A DNA stretch of 64,000 nt, from NCBI RefSeq assembly GCF_004339525.1, contig NZ_SMGE01000001.1, forward strand, positions 310,001-374,000. The letters are read 5' to 3'. Positions 8,403 to 16,662 of this stretch are shown piece after piece (position 1 is the first letter of the stretch; the number at the start of each line of letters is the position of its first letter). The DNA comes from Flavobacterium sp. 90 (GTDB taxonomy: Bacteria > Bacteroidota > Bacteroidia > Flavobacteriales > Flavobacteriaceae). The translations under genes and the position numbers were made by a program. The notes beneath the pieces were generated by a model. It had not been told where the DNA came from. It did no database searches and saw only the letters and a program-made list of their open reading frames with translations.

Positions 8403-8516
8403 GCCACGAATTTCACGAATTTACACTAATTTTTTGTTGCATAAATTACCAAACAACAAATATGAGCATATTTTTTGATGCCGCCATGATTCGTGAAAAT
8501 TAGTGCAATTCGTGGC
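8403..8516. repeat. GCCACGAATT palindromic repeat, copy 2
   Basis: Near-duplicate of copy 1. Its right end is 7 bp from the stop codon of the TRIC-type gene, so the hairpin could serve as that gene's 3' structure. The 8270-8400 stretch between copies contains a degenerate GCGAATCAGCGT word related to the 34994 and 63613 repeats and no credible gene. Confidence 0.9.
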
Positions 8517-8523
8517 AAAAAAA

Positions 8524-9126
8524 CTATTTGTGGTCAAATGCACGTAAATACCACTTGTATTTTACGGCCATTAATCGAACGGTGATAATAACAATTGAAG
8601 TTACGAGGTATAAAACATCATCATTTAGATTCAGTTTTTTCAGAGCAAAAAACACGATTCCGCCCAAAATACAGATCGTCGCATAAATTTCTCTTCTAAA
8701 TATGGTTGGAATTTCGGTACATAAAATATCACGCGTTACACCACCAAAACAAGCGGTCATAGTTCCTAAAGCAATACAAATAACAGGATGCAAACCAATC
8801 ATAATACCTTTTTCAAGGCCTATCAAAGTAAAAACTCCCAAGCCAATCGTATCAAACAAAAACAAAGATGTTCTTAATTTATCAAACTTTTTTCTGAAGA
8901 GAATTGCCAATCCAAAACCTAAAATAATTACATAAACATATTGCAGATCACGCATCCAGCCTACCGGAGTTCTGCCAATCAGGACATCTCGCAGCGTTCC
9001 TCCTCCAACGGCGGTCACAAATGCAATGATAAAAACCCCAAAAGGATCGAGTTTTTTGTGCATTGCAGTCAAAGCGCCGGACATAGCAAAAGCCATCGTA
9101 CCGATAAGATCTAATAAATGAAACAT
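8524..9126 (-). CDS. TRIC-type cation channel family protein (UPF0126/YicG-like)
   Basis: A 200-residue membrane protein with seven predicted helices arranged as an internal repeat. GGGTLRD (residues 41-47) and GGVTRD (128-133) are the paired glycine-rich kinked motifs of the prokaryotic TRIC/UPF0126 family. Family members form homotrimeric potassium-selective channels in the inner membrane. Length is normal. The gene is monocistronic by appearance: 56 bp separate it from the minus-strand gene at 9183-10043, and a long palindromic repeat abuts its stop codon. Function in this organism is assigned by family only. Confidence 0.85.
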   Translation of the reverse strand: MFHLLDLIGTMAFAMSGALTAMHKKLDPFGVFIIAFVTAVGGGTLRDVLIGRTPVGWMRDLQYVYVIILGFGLAILFRKKFDKLRTSLFLFDTIGLGVFTLIGLEKGIMIGLHPVICIALGTMTACFGGVTRDILCTEIPTIFRREIYATICILGGIVFFALKKLNLNDDVLYLVTSIVIITVRLMAVKYKWYLRAFDHK

Positions 9127-9182
9127 TTTTTTTGAGGTTCTGAGGTTCTGAGATTCTAAGTCGCTAAGGTTTTAGCTTTGCT

Positions 9183-10043
9183 TTATTTTTTTACGTAAAT
9201 CGGGCTTCTTTTCAATAAATAAGTAATCGAATCCATCCAACTGTCTTTTACAGCAAGAAATGGTTTACGTGTTTGAGAATATATTTTTGTGGCATTTTTG
9301 TACATATCAAAGTACACGGTATAGTAATAATAAACTTGTGTATTTGCGGTTGTAGTCGAAATATCGCTGGTTTTAACCTTCTTGTTGTTATCGCTTACTT
9401 TTGCATTTCCGCTATTATAAGTCGTTGCAGTTGTACCTGATCCAATTGTATACGAAACTTTGGCTGCTACAATATTATCAACGCCCAGGATTTTTTGAAG
9501 ATCTTCGATAGGAGTTTCATCAATGTTTTTGTGATCAATTCCGGCTTTGTGCAGTAAACTATTCGTTGTTCTTAAATCCTGAACAGTCAACGGAAAAATA
9601 TTTGCTGATTTATCAAGCAGTTTATTATAAATATCGTTTTGAGCAAACTTCGCCATATCTTCAGAACTTTCCTGAGTATCTGCATTTACGTAAGGAATTG
9701 GCAAAACTGCAATTGTATTTGGTTTCATATCTGCAGAAGCAACATTCTGACCTGAATTATTTGAAGCTGTATTTGAGGAAGCATTATTTGCAGATACATC
9801 AAAAGTTTGTGAGCGTCCGCTGGCAAAATCTATTCTGGCAATTTGAGAAACATCAAGTGAAATTTGTAATGTCTCTCCCGGCAAAGAATATTCAACCGTT
9901 TTATCAGACATTTTAGCAATCGTACATTCAATAATCTGGTAATCTCTTTTTATTATTTTATCTAATTTTTTTCCTCCTTGTGCAAAAGAAAAAACGGAAA
10001 CAAGTAACAATACTAATACGGCAATTACTTTATTAACTTTCAT
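9183..10043 (-). CDS. Secreted protein with CsgG/TolB-like central domain, function unknown
   Basis: A 286-residue protein with a clear signal peptide (MKVNKVIAVLVLLLVSVFSFAQ). Residues about 28-80 (KRDYQIIECTIAKMSDKTVEYSLP) resemble a short beta-rich domain often found after signal peptides in Bacteroidota. Residues about 108-200 (NTIAVLPIPYVN, NDIYNKLLDKS, LGVDNIVAAKVSY) have the pattern of CsgG/TolB-like periplasmic domains. A Ser/Asn-rich linker separates the two. The last part (VYYYYTVYFDMYKN, SWMDSITYLLKR) finishes the fold. It may attach to an envelope complex, but no partner gene is adjacent and the function is not recognised. Confidence 0.65.
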   Translation of the reverse strand: MKVNKVIAVLVLLLVSVFSFAQGGKKLDKIIKRDYQIIECTIAKMSDKTVEYSLPGETLQISLDVSQIARIDFASGRSQTFDVSANNASSNTASNNSGQNVASADMKPNTIAVLPIPYVNADTQESSEDMAKFAQNDIYNKLLDKSANIFPLTVQDLRTTNSLLHKAGIDHKNIDETPIEDLQKILGVDNIVAAKVSYTIGSGTTATTYNSGNAKVSDNNKKVKTSDISTTTANTQVYYYYTVYFDMYKNATKIYSQTRKPFLAVKDSWMDSITYLLKRSPIYVKK

Positions 10044-10113
10044 GGTATTTAGATTAAATTCCCCTACTCTTAGGCTTTTCGGTTACGCCTTTTATTAAAC
10101 TTTAATACATATA

Positions 10114-10121
10114 CAAAGTTA
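10114..10121 (-). promoter_or_regulatory. -7 promoter element TAACTTTG
   Basis: Exact TAnnTTTG match on the minus strand, 70 nt before the ATG at 10043. The leader between them contains a small GGCTTTTCGGTTACGCC inverted word (about 10072-10088). Confidence 0.5.
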
Positions 10122-10159
10122 CGAAATCCTAAATTAACACCTCTAAAAAACTCAATAAA

Positions 10160-10903
10160 TTACATATTTTGCGTGTAAAAATTATAATCCTTGAGAATAA
10201 CTCGAAGAAAGTCATTATTATTGCCCGATTGATTTTTAATTCCTGTTACGCTTTCAATCTTAGCGACTAGTTTGTAGATCATTTCGTGATCGTTTTTGGC
10301 ATCTGCTTTTTGAAACGTTTCTTTAATAATTCGCATATCATTATCCGATAATTTAATCACTAAAGGATATGTTGGAACATAAGCATCACCTATTTCCTCT
10401 AAAATAGTATGGCTTATATCAATTTTATTTTTCAGAGTAATAACTGCCGTTCCTGCCGCCATGTCTCCTAATCGCTGCGCTTTTTTACTTGTAACAACAG
10501 CAATTAAACCAACAAGTCCGTAAAGCAATGTAAAATCAATTAGCCTAAAAAACCATCGAATTAAATAGTCACCAAAACCTGCCTGATAACCATCAATTTT
10601 TACAACTTTTATTTTTACCAGCTTTTTTCCAATCGTTTGCCCTTCAAAAATACTTTCCAGAGTAATCGAATAAAGCATAATTGGTAAATAAAAGAACAAA
10701 AGTATCGACATAACAGACCATGAATCTAATTTATCGAACAATTTATCGAAATGTAACCCGTAAAAAAACACTAATAAAATAACTATTACATAGGAGATTT
10801 TTATCAGTAAGTCAATGAAATAAGAACCTAAGCGTTCACCAACCGATGCCGCTATAAAATTTATTTTAACATTTTGTGTCGTGTTAATAGATAATTCTGA
10901 CAT
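10160..10903 (-). CDS. RDD family membrane protein
   Basis: A 247-residue protein. ERLGSYFIDLLI (residues 23-34) carries the Arg and Asp that name the RDD family, and GQTIGKKLVKIKVV then GDYLIRWFFRLID follow in the usual order with three to four membrane helices. The cytoplasmic C-terminal tail (about 90 residues, ending DYNFYTQNM) is longer than in minimal RDD proteins. The gene diverges from the SpoIIM-like gene with only 20 bp between start codons. RDD and SpoIIM-like proteins commonly accompany MoxR-DUF58 clusters in Bacteroidota. The biochemical role is unknown. Confidence 0.83.
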   Translation of the reverse strand: MSELSINTTQNVKINFIAASVGERLGSYFIDLLIKISYVIVILLVFFYGLHFDKLFDKLDSWSVMSILLFFYLPIMLYSITLESIFEGQTIGKKLVKIKVVKIDGYQAGFGDYLIRWFFRLIDFTLLYGLVGLIAVVTSKKAQRLGDMAAGTAVITLKNKIDISHTILEEIGDAYVPTYPLVIKLSDNDMRIIKETFQKADAKNDHEMIYKLVAKIESVTGIKNQSGNNNDFLRVILKDYNFYTQNM

Positions 10904-10923
10904 ATTTTATATTTTAGCCTACA

Positions 10924-11904
10924 ATGAGAGAAGTCGCCTTCATAAAACAAAATAAAGAAAAATGGCTGGAATTTGAACTAGCTATTTTTGGTAAAGCTAA
11001 AAAAAATCCTGATGAGTTAGCTAATTTGTACATTCAATTGATGAATGATTTGTCGTATGCCCAAACTTATTATCCCAAAAGTAAAACAGTTATTTACTTA
11101 AATCACCTGGCATCGCAGATTTATCAGAAGATATACAAAACAAAACGAACGGAAAAAAACAGATTGCTGGAATTCTTCAAAACAGAAGTTCCTTTGCTGG
11201 TTTACGAATACAAAAGATATTTGATGTATGCTTTTATCTTATTTTTCGCGACTGTAGCAATAGGTGTTGTTTCGGCAAAATACGATCCAAATTTTGTTCG
11301 CTTGATTTTGGGAGATTCGTATGTAAATATGACTTTGGAAAATATCAAAAAAGGTAATCCAATGGCAGTTTACGGTTCCGGAACCAATTGGGGAAGTTTT
11401 ATTGGTATCACTTTCAATAATCTAAAAGTTGGTGCGCAATGCTATTTTTATGGTATTCTTGGCGGTATAGGAACTTTTTGGATTTTCCTCCAAAACTCTA
11501 TCATGCTGGGATCTTTTCAGTACTTTTTTTATGAGCAAGGAGTTTTCTGGAAAAGCGTTCGCGGAATCTGGATTCACGGCTCTATGGAAATTTTTGCTAT
11601 CGTAATCGAAACTACTGCAGGCTTTATTCTTGGCGCTTCGATATTGTTTCCTAAAACTTTTTCGAGAATGAATTCTTTTAAAATTGGCTTCAAAAACAGT
11701 TTCAAAATATTTCTGAGTACTTTTCCTTTTACAATTAGCGCAGGCTTCCTGGAAGGTTTTATCACGCGTTATTCGATTGATATGCCAAACTGGTTAAGCT
11801 CTTTTATCATTTTATTTACCTTAGCAATAATTTCGTTTTATTATCTGGTTTATCCTTTTATAGTGCACAGAAAAACACAACAACTATCAGCCAAATCGAA
11901 TTAA
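10924..11904 (+). CDS. Stage II sporulation protein M (SpoIIM)-like membrane protein
   Basis: A 326-residue protein beginning MREVAFIKQNKEKW, the usual opening of this family in Bacteroidota. An N-terminal cytoplasmic helical part of about 100 residues is followed by five to six membrane helices. NNLKVGAQCYFYGILGGIGTF and HGSMEIFAIVIE (about residues 165-227) match the conserved core of SpoIIM/DUF95 proteins. Bacteroidota do not sporulate; the family name comes from Bacillus and the function here is unknown. It starts the plus-strand cluster SpoIIM-DUF4129-DUF4350-MoxR-DUF58. Confidence 0.85.
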   Translation: MREVAFIKQNKEKWLEFELAIFGKAKKNPDELANLYIQLMNDLSYAQTYYPKSKTVIYLNHLASQIYQKIYKTKRTEKNRLLEFFKTEVPLLVYEYKRYLMYAFILFFATVAIGVVSAKYDPNFVRLILGDSYVNMTLENIKKGNPMAVYGSGTNWGSFIGITFNNLKVGAQCYFYGILGGIGTFWIFLQNSIMLGSFQYFFYEQGVFWKSVRGIWIHGSMEIFAIVIETTAGFILGASILFPKTFSRMNSFKIGFKNSFKIFLSTFPFTISAGFLEGFITRYSIDMPNWLSSFIILFTLAIISFYYLVYPFIVHRKTQQLSAKSN

Positions 11905-11916
11905 TTGAAACCAATA

Positions 11917-12690
11917 ATGAATAGATTTTTAATTCTTTTATCTTTCCTTTTTTTCTCCGGTATCTCATATGCTCAGGATTCTTTGGCTACAGCCGAACCT
12001 CCAAAAATAGCTTCGATAAAATACACAGAGAAAGACATTGAGATTGATTCGAGTACAATTGAAGCCAAAACTTTTAATAAAAACTTCAAAAAGAAATACA
12101 CAGATTCAGATTTTGTATATGAATATAAAACGCCCGAAAAAAATGCCTGGGATCGTTTTAAAGATTGGCTTGCAAGCGTTTTTAGAAGATTATTTAGTTT
12201 TGAAAACACAGCAAGTTCCATCAAATTTGTTTCAATTCTATTGAGAATCATTGCGGTTCTGGTTATTGTAATCGTAATTTATCTGATTGCAAAAGCTTTA
12301 ATCAATAAAGAAGGACAATGGATTTTTGGCAAAAACGCTCAAAAAAAGACTATCTATTATACTGATATTGAAAAAAACATACATCTTTTAGATTTTGAAA
12401 AACTGATAAAAGAAAGTATTAATTCCGGCGAAAAAAGAATTGCAATTCGGTATTATTATCTATGGCTTTTAAAAGTCATGGCGCAGAATCATTATATAGA
12501 ATGGGATATCGAAAAAACAAATTCTGATTATTTATACGAACTTCAAAGACCAATCCATAAAGAAGAATTCACTTATTTGTCTTACTTGTATAATTATATT
12601 TGGTACGGAGAATTTCAAATTGACGAAATCTCATTCGATAAAGCAGAAAACAGATTTAAGAAAGCCTTAAAAACCTTTAGCAATGGATAA
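11917..12690 (+). CDS. DUF4129 domain-containing protein
   Basis: The chosen start is ATG 11917, giving 257 residues with a signal peptide MNRFLILLSFLFFSGISYAQ. A TTG at 11905, directly after the previous stop, is less likely. A single membrane helix (SILLRIIAVLVIVIVIYLIAKAL) separates an extracytoplasmic region from a C-terminal domain, where IRYYYLWLLKVMAQNHYIEWDIEKT and YLYNYIWYGEF match DUF4129. The gene overlaps the next one by 8 bp, indicating translational coupling. DUF4129 proteins are regularly linked to MoxR/DUF58/transglutaminase clusters; the mechanism is not known. Confidence 0.78.
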   Translation: MNRFLILLSFLFFSGISYAQDSLATAEPPKIASIKYTEKDIEIDSSTIEAKTFNKNFKKKYTDSDFVYEYKTPEKNAWDRFKDWLASVFRRLFSFENTASSIKFVSILLRIIAVLVIVIVIYLIAKALINKEGQWIFGKNAQKKTIYYTDIEKNIHLLDFEKLIKESINSGEKRIAIRYYYLWLLKVMAQNHYIEWDIEKTNSDYLYELQRPIHKEEFTYLSYLYNYIWYGEFQIDEISFDKAENRFKKALKTFSNG

Positions 12691-13891
12691 AAATATCAAA
12701 GTTTACATCGCTATTCTGGTTTTTGTTTTAGCATTAATTTTAATAGCAGATCGCGATCAGCCAAAACCTATCGATTGGAGTCCAACTTATTCTGTCAATG
12801 ACAAAATCCCGCTTGGATTATATGTTTTTGACAAAGAAATTCATGGCTTTTTAAAGCCTCAGAAATTAGAAAAAATTGTAACCCAAACTCCTTATGAGTT
12901 TCTGGATTCTAAATATGATGAAGATACTCTGGTCGAAAATTATTCGATAAAAGGTACAATTTTAAACATATCAGAAGCAAACAATATTGACGATCAGTCT
13001 GTAACCGAAATTTTCTATTTTGTATCTCATGGAAACAATGCTTTTTTGAGTATGAGAGATTTTCCGAGTGCTATTTTGGATAGTTTAAAACTAACAATCA
13101 ATGTAAATTTCGGACTTCCGGATAGTAACTCAATTTGGCTTGCCAATAAAAAAGTGAGTTCCAAAACCTATCATTTAAAAGAAGGAGTTGGCGATAATTA
13201 TTTTTCGAAAATTGATACTTTAAACAGTACTGTTTTAGGTTACCAAAGTTATGTGCCAAAACAAAAGCATGTTAACTTTATAAAAGTAGCGTATAAAAGC
13301 GGCTATTTTTATTTACATACTCAGCCAGCCACGTTTAGTAATTTTCATTTATTGAAAAAAGATCATTATCAATATGCTGAAAATGTGCTTTCTTATTTAC
13401 CAAAAGGTGATGTTTTCTGGTATACAAAAGGAATAAACGATGAGAAAATTTCGCAATCACCATTACGTTATATTTTTAGTCAGCCAGCTTTAAAATGGGC
13501 TTGGTATTTATCGTTAATCGGAATATTGATTTTTATAATTTTTAATGCAAAACGAAAACAACGCATCGTTCCAATCCTGAAACCTTTGCCGAATTTAACG
13601 ATTGATTTTACAAAAACCATTGGTAATTTGTACTATCAGGAAGGCGATCACGGTAATATTATTGATAAAAAAATCATTTATTTCCTGGAACGAATCCGGA
13701 ATGAATATTTACTGGACACGACAAAACTGGATGACGATTTTATCAAAAAATTACATTTAAAAACAGGCAAAGATCAAACTGATATTCGGGAACTCGTGTT
13801 CTTAATTAACGAACACAGAAAGAGTTATCACGGAAGTCTAGAAGAAGATTTAATCAGAATTAATAACGCAATAGAAAAGGTTTTAAATTAA
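12683..13891 (+). CDS. DUF4350 domain-containing membrane protein
   Basis: A 402-residue protein with an N-terminal membrane segment (VYIAILVFVLALILIADR), a globular part containing the DUF4350 pattern (SVNDKIPLGLYVFD, IFYFVSHGNNAFL), a second membrane helix (WYLSLIGILIFIIFNAKRK) and a cytoplasmic tail. Its start lies inside the previous gene (8-bp overlap). DUF4350 resembles ABC-type uncharacterised sensor/GldG-like domains. In this cluster it probably forms part of a membrane complex with the DUF4129 and SpoIIM-like proteins that works with the MoxR ATPase. That complex is an inference. Confidence 0.78.
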   Translation: MDKNIKVYIAILVFVLALILIADRDQPKPIDWSPTYSVNDKIPLGLYVFDKEIHGFLKPQKLEKIVTQTPYEFLDSKYDEDTLVENYSIKGTILNISEANNIDDQSVTEIFYFVSHGNNAFLSMRDFPSAILDSLKLTINVNFGLPDSNSIWLANKKVSSKTYHLKEGVGDNYFSKIDTLNSTVLGYQSYVPKQKHVNFIKVAYKSGYFYLHTQPATFSNFHLLKKDHYQYAENVLSYLPKGDVFWYTKGINDEKISQSPLRYIFSQPALKWAWYLSLIGILIFIIFNAKRKQRIVPILKPLPNLTIDFTKTIGNLYYQEGDHGNIIDKKIIYFLERIRNEYLLDTTKLDDDFIKKLHLKTGKDQTDIRELVFLINEHRKSYHGSLEEDLIRINNAIEKVLN

Positions 13892-13907
13892 TATAAAAAA
13901 GACATTT

Positions 13908-14041
13908 GCCATAGATTAAAAAAATACTGCCACGAATTTCACGAATTTTCACTAATTCTAATTCAATTTGAGCCAACTCAATTGGTGTAAATTTGTGAAA
14001 TTAGTGGCAAAAAAATCATCTTAATCCTTTTAATCTGTGGC
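13908..14041. repeat. Nested palindromic repeat: CTGTGGC-type hairpin enclosing GCCACGAATT-type hairpin (copy 3)
   Basis: The outer arms are GCCATAGATTAAA (13908-13920) and TTTTAATCTGTGGC (14028-14041). Inside lie GCCACGAATTTCACGAATTT starting at 13929 and GTGAAATTAGTGGC ending at 14008. It fills the gap between the DUF4350 and MoxR genes. Confidence 0.9.
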
Positions 14042-14077
14042 AGAAAAAAATAAGCAACTAAAGAAAAACATACCAAC

Positions 14078-15091
14078 ATGGACGATATCAATACACCAGA
14101 AACCGAAATCACGAACGAAAATGTGAATTTTGAAACCAGATTAAACTTAGGCCCGCTTTTAGATCACGTTAACAGCATCAAAAAAGAGCTTGAAACTGTA
14201 ATTGTTGGACAACATAAAATGATCGATCAGCTTTTGGTTGCGATACTTTCAAACGGACATGTTTTACTTGAAGGTGTTCCGGGAGTTGCCAAAACGATTA
14301 CGGCTAAACTATTGTCTAAAACGTTGAACATTGGCTTTAGCCGAATTCAGTTTACGCCGGATTTAATGCCGTCTGATATTTTAGGAACCTCTATTTTTAA
14401 TCTTAAAACTTCTGAATTTCAGTTTAAACAAGGTCCGATTTTTTCGAATTTAATTTTGATTGATGAGATTAACCGTGCTCCTGCCAAAACTCAAGCGGCA
14501 CTTTTTGAAGTTATGGAAGAGCGTCAGATTACAATTGACGGTTTTGCCTATCAGCTTGAAACTCCTTTTTTGGTTATTGCAACACAAAATCCAATTGAGC
14601 AAGAAGGAACATATCGTTTGCCGGAAGCACAATTAGACCGTTTTTTATTCAAAATCACGATTGATTATCCAAAATTAAATGAAGAAATTTTAATCATCCA
14701 AAGAGAGCATTTATTGCAGGATCACGGAAAATTAGAAGCTATAAAAGCAGTGCTTTCTGCTGCAGAAATAAAAGATTACCAAGCTTTAGTAAAACAAATT
14801 AGAGTTGAGCAGAATTTATTAGAATATATTGCTCGAATTGTAGTAAACACGCGCGAAAATGCCTTTTTATATTTAGGAGCTTCACCTCGTGCTTCGATTG
14901 CAATTTTAAACGCTGCAAAAGGTTTCGCTGCCATTCGTGGACGCGATTTCGTAACGCCGGAAGATATTAAAGAAGCTGCAATTCCGGTTTTACAACACCG
15001 TGTTATTGTAACGCCTGAACGTGAAATGGAAGGAATTACAAGTCCTGAAATTATTAAACAAATTATTGAAACAGTCGAGATACCAAGGTAA
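14078..15091 (+). CDS. MoxR-family AAA+ ATPase
   Basis: A 337-residue AAA+ protein. Walker A is GVPGVAKT (residues 66-73), Walker B is LILIDE (125-130) followed by INRAPAKTQ. ATQNPIEQEGTYRLPEAQ is the sensor-1 and conserved MoxR segment, and LGASPRASI is sensor 2. MoxR ATPases act as chaperones that help mature metal enzymes or remodel complexes, usually together with a VWA/DUF58 partner. DUF58 is the next gene, 145 bp downstream. The Glu-rich acidic N-terminal extension of about 20 residues is common in flavobacterial members. Confidence 0.92.
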   Translation: MDDINTPETEITNENVNFETRLNLGPLLDHVNSIKKELETVIVGQHKMIDQLLVAILSNGHVLLEGVPGVAKTITAKLLSKTLNIGFSRIQFTPDLMPSDILGTSIFNLKTSEFQFKQGPIFSNLILIDEINRAPAKTQAALFEVMEERQITIDGFAYQLETPFLVIATQNPIEQEGTYRLPEAQLDRFLFKITIDYPKLNEEILIIQREHLLQDHGKLEAIKAVLSAAEIKDYQALVKQIRVEQNLLEYIARIVVNTRENAFLYLGASPRASIAILNAAKGFAAIRGRDFVTPEDIKEAAIPVLQHRVIVTPEREMEGITSPEIIKQIIETVEIPR

Positions 15092-15097
15092 ATTTTT

Positions 15098-15230
15098 AGT
15101 TTTCAGTCGCAGTGTTCAGTTTTCAGTCACAGTCGCAGTCTTCACACTGAATACTGAGACTGAATACTGAAAAACTGAGACTGAAAAACTGAGACTGAAA
15201 AACTGAGACTGAAAACTGAGACCGAATACT
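15098..15230. repeat. ACTGAGACTGAAA tandem/inverted repeat, copy 1
   Basis: The left part has words of the type TTTTCAGTCgCAGT, the right part GAGACTGAAAAACT repeated at least four times. The two halves are reverse complements, so a long imperfect hairpin forms between the MoxR and DUF58 genes. Related copies are at 52413-52582 and 57851-57884. Confidence 0.85.
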
Positions 15231-15236
15231 AAAAAA

Positions 15237-16568
15237 ATGAAATTCATAAAAAGTCTATACCTGAACAACTTCTTTTTCTATGTGCTTTTAGGCATTATCG
15301 GAATGTTTGTTTGTGCTTTTATTTTTCCGAATTTATACAATGCCGTTTGGTTTGTAGTTCTGATTTTAATCACATTTCTGGGACTTGATCTTTTGCTTTT
15401 ATATTTTGCACGAACAGGAATTGAGGCAACTCGAAATACTCCCGAAAAACTCTCAAATGGCGATTTGAATCCGATAAGTATTAGTATCAAAAACCATTAT
15501 ACGTTTACTATTTCGGTAAAGATTATTGACGAAATTCCGTTTCAGTTTCAAGTTCGTGATTTCAAACTTATCAAGTCTATAAAAGCTTCTGCTGAAATAG
15601 AAATCGGTTATGATTTGCGTCCAACAGAACGTGGAGAATATTATTTTGGAGACTTAAATCTTTACGTTTCTTCTCCTTTAAAGTTAATTTCGAGAAGATT
15701 CACTTTCGATAAAGATCAAATGGTGCCAACATATCCTTCTTTTATTCAATTGAGGAAGTATGATTTATTGGCTTTTTCGAATAATTTACATCAATACGGA
15801 ATCAAAAAAATACGCCGAATTGGTCATACAATGGAATTTGAACAAATTAAAGAATATGTTCAGGGCGACGATCTTAGAACGCTAAACTGGAAAGCTACAG
15901 CGAAGAAAAACTCGTTGATGGTGAACCAATTTCAGGACGAAAAATCACAATCGGTTTATATGGCAATTGACAAAGGCCGTGTGATGCAAATGCCTTTTGA
16001 CGGATTGAGTTTATTGGATTATGCTATAAATTCGACTTTGGTTTTGTCAAATGTTATTCTGAAAAAACAAGACAAAGCGGGGATTTTTTCTTTCTCTAAA
16101 AAAGTAGAAAACAGAGTTTTTGCAGAGAAAAGATCTTCGCAAATGCAGAAAATTCTAGAAACCTTATACAACATCAAAACTGACTTTTTTGAAAGTGACT
16201 ATAGTCGTTTGTATGTCGATATCAAGAAAAATATCAATCAGCGAAGTTTGATTATTTTATATACTAATTTTGAAACAATGGATGGTTTAAAGAGACAATT
16301 ACCTTATTTAAAAGGAATTGCAAAAAACCATTTATTAGTTGTTGTTTTCTTTAGTAATACGGAATTGAATGATCTCATTAACAGAAAAACAAATACAATT
16401 CAGGAAATATACGATAAGGTAATTGCTGAAAAATTCATGTTTGAGAAAAAACTTATTGCCAACGAGCTCAAGAAATACGGAATTTACTCGGTTCTTACTC
16501 AGCCTGAAAACCTGACTTTGGATACTATTAATAAATATTTAGAGATTAAGGCAAGAGGAATTTTGTAG
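15237..16568 (+). CDS. DUF58 domain-containing protein
   Basis: A 443-residue protein with two N-terminal membrane helices (FFFYVLLGIIGMFVCAFIF and VWFVVLILITFLGLDLLLLYF). A Gly/Arg-rich middle contains REYVQGDDLRTLNWKATAK-type residues (EYVQGDDLRTLNWKAT), the hallmark of DUF58, and a VWA-like C-terminal half follows (MAIDKGRVMQ). It is the usual partner of the MoxR ATPase encoded upstream. The last 132 bp (16437-16568) are duplicated at 17815-17946, downstream of the transglutaminase-like gene, at about 92% identity by eye. The tail in the intact gene may therefore be a replacement. Confidence 0.88.
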   Translation: MKFIKSLYLNNFFFYVLLGIIGMFVCAFIFPNLYNAVWFVVLILITFLGLDLLLLYFARTGIEATRNTPEKLSNGDLNPISISIKNHYTFTISVKIIDEIPFQFQVRDFKLIKSIKASAEIEIGYDLRPTERGEYYFGDLNLYVSSPLKLISRRFTFDKDQMVPTYPSFIQLRKYDLLAFSNNLHQYGIKKIRRIGHTMEFEQIKEYVQGDDLRTLNWKATAKKNSLMVNQFQDEKSQSVYMAIDKGRVMQMPFDGLSLLDYAINSTLVLSNVILKKQDKAGIFSFSKKVENRVFAEKRSSQMQKILETLYNIKTDFFESDYSRLYVDIKKNINQRSLIILYTNFETMDGLKRQLPYLKGIAKNHLLVVVFFSNTELNDLINRKTNTIQEIYDKVIAEKFMFEKKLIANELKKYGIYSVLTQPENLTLDTINKYLEIKARGIL

Positions 16569-16662
16569 GGTAATGTGAAATGTAAAATAATATATTTTTA
16601 TTGAGATCACGATTTAGTTAGAAGTATTAAAATTTAAAAACCGAAATTTAGAATAAATCCGA

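Noticed and set aside
8255..8503. 82-codon frame between the acyltransferase and TRIC-type genes
   Set aside because: It is made of the GCCACGAATT repeats; its residues simply follow the repeat sequence.
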